From NCBI GenBank assembly GCA_035570935.1, contig DATMKU010000172.1, positions 1-18,541 of the forward strand: a stretch of 18,541 nucleotides of DNA. Direction: 5' to 3'. Shown piece by piece: positions 13,633 through 18,541 of this stretch. The notes beneath the pieces were generated by a model. It saw only the letters and a list, made by a program, of their open reading frames with translations, had not been told where the DNA came from and did not search any database. The stretch's first letter is position 1. Every line of letters begins with the position of its first letter. Source of the stretch: AP-15 sp035570935 (GTDB lineage Bacteria > Pseudomonadota > Alphaproteobacteria > ATCC43930 > CGMCC-115725). The translations under genes were made by a program, and so were the position numbers.

Positions 13633-15513
13633 TCACGGCCGACCGAGCGATTCGCCTTCGATTGCTTCTTCGGTCGTCAGCCATTCGTTCTCCGCCTGCG
13701 CGATCAGCCGGAGCAACTCGGCGCGCCGCTTCAGCGCAGCGCCAGCCGCGATCCCGGTTGGCCCCGCCCCGTTGAATTTGGCCAGACTGCGATCGAGCGC
13801 GTGGCACTCCTGTGACAGGCGTGCAACCCGCGCTTCGGCTTCGCGAGCGCGCTGCCGCAACGGGTCGAGCGCCCGGCGCTGTTCGGCAGCCCGGCGCCGC
13901 GCTGCTCGACGCTGGTCGGTCTCCGCGGAGCTTTCGCCCGCCGTCGGCTCGGCGCGTTCGAGCACCAGACGCCGGTAGTCATCGAGGTCGCCGTCGAACG
14001 GGCGCACGGTTCCGTCCGCGACCAGCCACAGCCGATCGGCCGCCATTTCGAGCAGGTGCCAATCGTGGCTGACCAGCACCACCGCCCCAGGAAACTCGTT
14101 CAACGCCTGCACCAGCGCGCCGCGGGCTTCGATGTCGAGATGGTTGGTCGGCTCGTCGAGGACCACAAGCGACGGCGCGTCACATGTGACGAGCGCGAGG
14201 TTGAGCCGTGCCCGCTCGCCGCCCGACAGCTCGGCAACCGGCACAAAGGCCTTGTCTTCGCTGAAGCCAAAGCCGCCGAGACGGGCGCGCACCGTCTCCG
14301 GCAAAGCCGCTGGCATCAGCGCCGACAGATGGTCGTAAGCCGATTCCTGCGGCTGCATTTCCTCAATTTGGTGCTGCGCAAAGTAGCCGCAGCGCAGCTT
14401 GGGCGAGCGCGTCATGTGTCCGCCGAGCAGCGCCAGGCGGCCGGCGAGCAGCCGCGCCAAGGTCGTCTTGCCATTGCCGTTGGCCCCGAGCAAGGCGATG
14501 CGGTCATCGGGGTCGAGGCGCAAATCGAGGCGCGACAATACCGGCTTCCCCGCGCCATAGCCGACACTCGCCCGGTCGAGCGAGATCAGCGGCGGGCTCA
14601 GCCGCGGCGGGTCGGGGAACGCGATCCGCGGCGGCGGCTCGGCGGCGGCGAGCACGACCGGGTCGAGCCGGGCCAACGCCTTCAGCCGGCTCTGCGCCTG
14701 GCGCGCTTTTGACGCCTTGGCGCGAAAGCGGTCGACAAAAGCCTGCAGCCGCTGGCGCTGGTCCTCCTGCTGCTTGGCGACCGCCGCCAGCCGCTGCGCA
14801 TTTTCGCTCCGGGCGCGGACAAACGCGTCGAAGCCGCCGGCATAAGCCGTCAACTTGCCGCGCTCGAGGTGCAGGGTCGTGGTCGTGACCGCGTTCAGCA
14901 CGCGACGGTCGTGACTGACCAAGACGAGCGTCTGGCGATAGCCGCGCAAAAAACGTTCGAGCCACAGCGAGGCTTCGAGGTCGAGGTGGTTGGTGGGCTC
15001 GTCCAGCAACAATAGATCCGGCTCGGGAAACAACACGGCAGCCAGTGCCACCCGCATCCGCCAGCCGCCGGAGAGATCGTCGAGCGCTTGCCGCTGCATC
15101 GCCGCGTCGAGCCCGAGCCCGGCGAGGATTCGCGCCGCGCGGCTCGGCGCCGAAGCGGCGTTGATCTCGAACAGCCGCGTCTCGATCTCGGCGGCGCGCA
15201 GCGGCGCCGGGCCGGCTTCGCGCTCGGCCAACAGGCGGGTGCGCTCACGATCGGCGGAGAGCACGGTTTCGAACGGCGTCGCCTCACCCCCGGGCGCTTC
15301 CTGTGCCAGAAAGCCGATGCGCCGGCTGCCCGGCAATTCGATCGTGCCGTCTTCCGGCTCCAAAACGCCGCGGATCAGATTGAGAAGGGTCGATTTGCCG
15401 ACGCCGTTGCGCCCGACCAGGCCCACCTTGGCCCCGTCCGGGATTTGTGCGCTCGCGCGATCGAGCAGGCGCCGCTTTTCGATGCGGTAGGTTACGTCGG
15501 AAAGGACCAGCAT
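13633..15513 (-). CDS. ABC-F family ATPase, YheS-type
   Basis: A 626-residue soluble protein with two ABC ATPase domains and no membrane segments. Domain 1 has Walker A GRNGVGKST (34-42), signature LSGGWRMRVALA (147-158) and Walker B LLLLDEPTNHLD (167-178). Domain 2 has Walker A GANGNGKTT (343-351), signature LSGGERARLNLAL (429-441) and Walker B LVVLDEPTNHLD (449-460). The charged helical linker between them (about 225-300, with VDRFRAKASKARQAQSRLKAL) is the P-site-tRNA-interaction motif of ABC-F factors, which act on ribosomes. A C-terminal coiled coil (about 530-615) follows. Sequence order and the N-terminus (MLVLSDVTYRIEKRRLLDRA) match E. coli YheS closely, fixing the start. The role is probably relief of stalled translation; YheS itself is not fully characterised. 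Antibiotic-resistance function is not indicated. Confidence 0.93.
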   Translation of the reverse strand: MLVLSDVTYRIEKRRLLDRASAQIPDGAKVGLVGRNGVGKSTLLNLIRGVLEPEDGTIELPGSRRIGFLAQEAPGGEATPFETVLSADRERTRLLAEREAGPAPLRAAEIETRLFEINAASAPSRAARILAGLGLDAAMQRQALDDLSGGWRMRVALAAVLFPEPDLLLLDEPTNHLDLEASLWLERFLRGYRQTLVLVSHDRRVLNAVTTTTLHLERGKLTAYAGGFDAFVRARSENAQRLAAVAKQQEDQRQRLQAFVDRFRAKASKARQAQSRLKALARLDPVVLAAAEPPPRIAFPDPPRLSPPLISLDRASVGYGAGKPVLSRLDLRLDPDDRIALLGANGNGKTTLARLLAGRLALLGGHMTRSPKLRCGYFAQHQIEEMQPQESAYDHLSALMPAALPETVRARLGGFGFSEDKAFVPVAELSGGERARLNLALVTCDAPSLVVLDEPTNHLDIEARGALVQALNEFPGAVVLVSHDWHLLEMAADRLWLVADGTVRPFDGDLDDYRRLVLERAEPTAGESSAETDQRRAARRRAAEQRRALDPLRQRAREAEARVARLSQECHALDRSLAKFNGAGPTGIAAGAALKRRAELLRLIAQAENEWLTTEEAIEGESLGRP

Positions 15514-15519
15514 GACTGT

Positions 15520-15525
15520 CTTATA
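15520..15525 (-). promoter_or_regulatory. -10 element TATAAG abutting the ABC-F start (possible leaderless mRNA)
   Basis: On the minus strand TATAAG (five of six matches to TATAAT) ends six bases before the ABC-F ATG (TATAAG-ACAGTC-ATG). There is no Shine-Dalgarno sequence in that interval. If this is the real -10, transcription would start at or next to the A of ATG, giving a leaderless message. No good -35 lies at 16-18 bp, so this remains tentative. Confidence 0.35.
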
Positions 15526-15604
15526 TCAGAGGACGTGAACCGGGGCAGCGCAAGCGATCGCCGATGCGGGCATGGGCCGACCTCTCATCAGAGGCTCGCT
15601 CGGC

Positions 15605-15961
15605 CTAGGGATGCGGGAAGCCGCGCAACAGAACTTGCATCGCTGTCCAAATCATGCCGCCGACCCCCAGTGTTGCGGCGATGCCGACGCCGATGACCCA
15701 TTTGATGAGCCGGAGCTCCAACTGGGCAAGTTCACGCCGCAAATCGGCGATCTCGGTCGACAGTTCACGCCGCAAATCGGCGATCTCAATCGATAGTTCA
15801 CGCCGCAAATCCGCAAGATCGGCCTTTGTTGTTATGTTCGAGAGATCGATGTCAACCGCGCGCTTCACCACCGCCGTGAGCGCCTCGGCCTGAGAGTCGC
15901 TGAAGCCCGCAGCCGTGAGGGCTTTGACGGTCTCGTGCGTGTCGAGCGAGCCGATCACCAC
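15605..15961 (-). CDS. DUF1640-like coiled-coil, single-pass membrane protein
   Basis: A 118-residue protein starting from a GTG at 15961 (or the next codon, GTG 15958), preceded by AGAGGCGGCG. It begins IGSLDTHETVKALTAAGFSD, as DUF1640/CCDC90-like proteins do, then a helical segment and a coiled coil (about 43-84). The coiled coil is made of three 11-residue repeats, ADLRRELSIEI, ADLRRELSTEI and ADLRRELAQLE, followed by one transmembrane helix (WVIGVGIAATLGVGGMIWTA, about 88-107) and a short tail. Family members are small inner-membrane-anchored coiled-coil proteins, distantly related to mitochondrial MCUR1/CCDC90; bacterial function is unknown. The frame is open 36 codons upstream, but that part is Arg-rich, overlaps the hydrolase gene and is unlikely to be translated. 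Spacing to the hydrolase stop is about 34 bp. Confidence 0.8.
   Translation of the reverse strand: MVIGSLDTHETVKALTAAGFSDSQAEALTAVVKRAVDIDLSNITTKADLADLRRELSIEIADLRRELSTEIADLRRELAQLELRLIKWVIGVGIAATLGVGGMIWTAMQVLLRGFPHP
15730..15828 (-). repeat. Three 33-bp tandem repeats encoding hendecads
   Basis: The core GTTCACGCCGCAAATC begins at 15730, 15763 and 15796, giving an exact 33-bp period. The first two units are nearly identical at DNA level and the third diverges. Each unit codes for one 11-residue coiled-coil repeat. Such arrays change copy number by slippage. Confidence 0.85.
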
Positions 15962-15995
15962 ATCGCCGCCTCTTGCTCGGCCCGACGCAAGTCGG

Positions 15996-17174
15996 TCATC
16001 TCGATCCCAATAGCGCATACGTCTCGCGCTCGAAAGCGCCGTAGAGCGCGAGCGCGGAGGGATCGGCAAACGGCAGGAGCTGGGTCAGGAGCACCGCGGC
16101 GACACACTTCGCTGGGTCGATCCAATAATAGCTGTTGAAGATCCCGCCCCAGCTCAGGCTGCCGGCGGCGCGGCCGTTCGGCCCCGGCAGCGTATTGATC
16201 ATATAGGCGAGCCCCCAGCGGCACTCGCCCTCCGGAAACAGAACGAAATCGTTGGTCCGCTCGGGCATCATCGTGCGCATCGCCCCGGCCGCGAGATCGC
16301 CGACCTGGTTCTGTCCCATCTGCGCCACGGTCTCCGGCCGCAACAATTGCGTGCTGCCGATTCGCCCTCCGCCGAGCAGCATCCGCAGAAACGCCAGATA
16401 ATCCGGTCCGGTCGAATAGAGCGCGCCGCCGCCGGACCAGAATTCCGGGTGGCTCGGCGGCATGTCGATCGCGATCGGCTCGAGGGAGCCGTACGCCTTG
16501 CGCCGATGCACCTGCACCAGCCGTTCGCGCTGCGCGGGCGACAGTTGAAAGCCGCTGTCCTTCATGCCGAGCGGGTCGAAGATATGGTCGCGGAAATAAT
16601 GGTCGAGCGGCTCGCCGCTCGCGTTTTCGACGGCGCGGCCGACCCAATCGGTGTTGATGCCGTATTGCCATTTCTCGCCGGGGTCGAACAATAGCGGCAG
16701 CCGCAACGAGGCGAGTTCGCCGGTGCTGGTCGAGGGCGTATGGGTGGCGGCGATATACCGGATCAGCTCGCTGTTCAGCATTTCGTAGCCGAAGCCCGCG
16801 GTGTGGGTCAGCAGGTGGCGCAAGGTGACCGGCCGCTTTGCCGGCCGCAGCCGCGGCTTTCCCGCAGCATCGAAGCCCTGCAACACATAGGGGGCGGCGA
16901 GTTCCGGCAGGATGCGGCCGATTGGCTCGTCGAGCGCGAGCTTGCCCTCTTCGACCAGCTGCATCGCCGCGACCGAGGTCACCGCCTTGGTCATTGAGGC
17001 GATGCGAAAGATCGTGTCGAGCGCCATCTCCGGCCCGGCGCCGATGTCGCGCTGCCCGAACGCGCCCTCGTACAGGATGCCGCGGTCGGTCGCCGCCAGC
17101 GCCACGACGCCCGGCACCTCGCCCGCCTCGACGGCGCGCCGCAGAGCCGCGTCGATATCGGAAACCGATGCCAC
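15996..17174 (-). CDS. Serine hydrolase, class C beta-lactamase/esterase family
   Basis: A 392-residue member of the beta-lactamase-fold serine hydrolases (DD-peptidase, AmpC, EstB relatives). The nucleophile motif is S60-M-T-K63 in FRIASMTKAVTS. The second motif, Y171-G-I-N, lies in EKWQYGINTDWVG, and the third is probably W342-G-G in LSWGGIFNSYYWIDP, as in EstB-type esterases rather than KTG of true beta-lactamases. LRHLLTHTAGFGY (118-130) and FDPLGMKDSGF (199-209) are also typical. No signal peptide is visible, suggesting a cytoplasmic esterase. The frame is open far upstream, but that part overlaps the TPP-enzyme gene. The GTG at 17174, preceded by GCGAGGGCG and 11 bp after the TPP-enzyme stop, gives a family-like start (SDIDAALRRAVEAGEVPGVV). 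Close spacing implies cotranscription. Confidence 0.88.
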   Translation of the reverse strand: MASVSDIDAALRRAVEAGEVPGVVALAATDRGILYEGAFGQRDIGAGPEMALDTIFRIASMTKAVTSVAAMQLVEEGKLALDEPIGRILPELAAPYVLQGFDAAGKPRLRPAKRPVTLRHLLTHTAGFGYEMLNSELIRYIAATHTPSTSTGELASLRLPLLFDPGEKWQYGINTDWVGRAVENASGEPLDHYFRDHIFDPLGMKDSGFQLSPAQRERLVQVHRRKAYGSLEPIAIDMPPSHPEFWSGGGALYSTGPDYLAFLRMLLGGGRIGSTQLLRPETVAQMGQNQVGDLAAGAMRTMMPERTNDFVLFPEGECRWGLAYMINTLPGPNGRAAGSLSWGGIFNSYYWIDPAKCVAAVLLTQLLPFADPSALALYGAFERETYALLGSR

Positions 17175-17185
17175 CGCGCCCTCGC

Positions 17186-18541
17186 TCAGCGGCGGCGCGG
17201 CGAAGCATCCTTTGCCAATTGCGAGGTGATGTCGGCAAAGGTGACGGCGAGCGAGGTGCGCACGTCGAGCACGGTCGGCGCGCGCGTCGCCAGCGCGTCG
17301 GAGAGAGCCGGTGCGATCGCCGCCGGGTCCTCGATGCGCACCCCACGGCAGCCCATCGCGCGGGCCATCGCGGCGAAGTCCCAATCGTTGAACTCGGCCG
17401 AGAACGGCCCCGAACCGTGCAACACCCAGCCCAATGCCTTGTTGTTTGAGACGACGGTGATGATCGGGATGTCGTGCTCGACCGCGGTCATCAATCCGTT
17501 CATCGTCATCGCGAAGCCGCCGTCGCCGCACACCGCGACAACCGGCCGGTCGGGGTGGACGAGCTTGGCGCCGAGGGCCGCCGGGATCGCAAAACCCATC
17601 GGCCCGGAGCCCGCGGCCTGCAGAAACCCCTCGGCGCGCTTCGTCTGGTAGAAATGCGTCATCATGATGCGGTTCTCGCCGGCATCGCAGGTGACGATCG
17701 CATTCTCGGGCAGGCCGCGCTGCAATTCGCCGATCAGCCGCTGCGGCAGGATCGGCACCTCGTCGGCGAAATAGGCGCGGTCGTTGAAATAGCCGTGACG
17801 CTCGCGATGCCCGGCGACGCGGCGTTCGGCTGCTTGCCGCCGGCCGGCGCCGCGCGCCTGCACCTCGGTGGCGAGCTGGCCGAGGATCACCGCCGCATCG
17901 CCGAGCAGCACATGCTCGGCCGGGTAATTCCACGAGGCATTGCGCGGCTCGATGTCGATTTGCACAAAAGTCTGCCGGGTCGGGTCGAGCAATGCCCGGT
18001 TTTCCCAGGCGGTGTCGCTTGGGCTGAGTTTTGAGCCGACGACGACGACCAGATCGGCCTCGGCGACGCAGGCGTTGCCGGCCTCGGTACCAAAGGTGCC
18101 GAAGACGCCCAAGGCCAGCGGATGGGTCTCGGCAAAGGTGCCCTTGCCTGCCGCCGTCGTCGCCACCGGCAGCCCCGCCGCCTCGGCGAGCTGCCGTAAT
18201 TCGTCATAGGCGCGGGCGATGCGCACGCCGTTACCCGATATCAGTACCGGCTTTTGCGCGGCGAGGATCGCCGCTGCGGCGGCCTCGACCTGGCGCTGTT
18301 CGGCCGGAGGCGGCAGCGACGGCAGGTAATAGCGGGTCGGGTACAGCATCGGCTGCGAATCCGGTGCCACCGAGCCGGCCAGCGAATCATGGCTGTAGAG
18401 CACGGCGACCGGACCCGGCTGGCCGGCCAGCGCATGCTTGATCCCGAGCTGGGTCGCCTGCACCGCGGCCACCGGGTCGTGCGCCTGCATGACGTGCTTG
18501 GTGACGCCGCCAAAGGCGCGGCGCGCGTCCCAGCTGCCCCA
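17186..18541 (-). CDS. Thiamine-pyrophosphate-dependent enzyme, acetolactate-synthase-like (5' end outside window)
   Basis: The last 451 codons of a TPP-dependent enzyme; the frame is open to the right edge (first visible residues WGSWDARRAFGGVTKHV), so the start and most of the N-terminal PYR domain are missing. The central domain (PVLISGNGVRIARAYDEL, then DLVVVVGSKLSPSDT) is the nucleotide-fold domain of the acetolactate-synthase/pyruvate-oxidase family. The C-terminal PP domain has GDGGFAMTMNGL (339-350 of the visible part) and the downstream NN (366-367), the classical TPP/Mg motif. AAGSGPMGFAIPAALGA is another family hallmark. Relatives include acetolactate synthase, benzoylformate decarboxylase, oxalyl-CoA decarboxylase and sulfoacetaldehyde acetyltransferase; the visible part does not decide between them. 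It is followed 11 bp later by the serine hydrolase gene, likely in one operon. Confidence 0.88.
   Translation of the reverse strand, partial: WGSWDARRAFGGVTKHVMQAHDPVAAVQATQLGIKHALAGQPGPVAVLYSHDSLAGSVAPDSQPMLYPTRYYLPSLPPPAEQRQVEAAAAAILAAQKPVLISGNGVRIARAYDELRQLAEAAGLPVATTAAGKGTFAETHPLALGVFGTFGTEAGNACVAEADLVVVVGSKLSPSDTAWENRALLDPTRQTFVQIDIEPRNASWNYPAEHVLLGDAAVILGQLATEVQARGAGRRQAAERRVAGHRERHGYFNDRAYFADEVPILPQRLIGELQRGLPENAIVTCDAGENRIMMTHFYQTKRAEGFLQAAGSGPMGFAIPAALGAKLVHPDRPVVAVCGDGGFAMTMNGLMTAVEHDIPIITVVSNNKALGWVLHGSGPFSAEFNDWDFAAMARAMGCRGVRIEDPAAIAPALSDALATRAPTVLDVRTSLAVTFADITSQLAKDASPRRR

Noticed and set aside
15955..17346. 463-codon minus-strand open frame overlapping the serine hydrolase
   Set aside because: A different frame of the same strand with Arg-rich composition; the hydrolase frame carries SMTK, YGIN and WGG motifs.
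17175..17933. N-terminal extension of the serine hydrolase frame
   Set aside because: It overlaps the TPP-enzyme gene in another frame and is Arg-rich; the GTG at 17174 gives a normal family start.

Overview
The window is GC-rich throughout, with strong G/C third-position bias, ATG/GTG starts and GGAGG-type ribosome binding sites. Its families (LDH2-type dehydrogenase, GST, YheS-type ABC-F, DUF1640-like coiled-coil membrane protein, polyproline-linked OmpA protein, small periplasmic proteins with signal peptides ending in A-Q) point to an alphaproteobacterium, probably a soil or environmental Rhodospirillales/Hyphomicrobiales relative. This taxonomic call is inference. I saw no rRNA, tRNA, CRISPR array or intact transposase.

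Layout, left to right. (1) Positions 2-184 hold the 3' end of an unrecognised plus-strand gene. It converges on (2) a minus-strand, single-chain MmeI-like (type IIL) restriction-modification enzyme at 298-3770, which is broken by a one-base frameshift near 1095-1100. (3) A non-coding stretch (3771-4267) carries a cluster of TTCCCG motifs spaced by multiples of about one helical turn. (4) A plus-strand metabolic run follows: an LDH2/MDH2-type oxidoreductase overlapping a glutathione S-transferase by 4 bp, a tiny lipoprotein, a Rid-family protein lacking the deaminase Arg and Glu, and an alkyl-DHAP-synthase-like FAD oxidase (4268-8561). (5) A second non-coding spacer has its own ~11-bp-phased motif cluster (8704-8770). 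(6) An envelope region (8917-12431) encodes an OmpA-type outer-membrane/peptidoglycan-binding protein closed by a double hairpin, a small basic exported protein, and two tandem paralogous exported Gly/Pro/His-rich proteins. (7) A minus-strand block to the end of the window holds an unrecognised 200-aa protein, a YheS-type ABC-F ATPase that may be leaderless, a DUF1640-like membrane protein with 11-residue coiled-coil repeats, a class C beta-lactamase-fold serine hydrolase, and a truncated TPP-dependent acetolactate-synthase-like enzyme.

Most of the window is ordinary chromosomal content. The less ordinary parts are the frameshifted type IIL enzyme, the two helically phased repeat clusters in otherwise empty spacers, and the island of small exported proteins with a duplicated N-P-S-G-G-N module. 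I found no convincing multi-gene undescribed defence or signalling system. The exported-protein island and the phased repeats are the best candidates for something undescribed.
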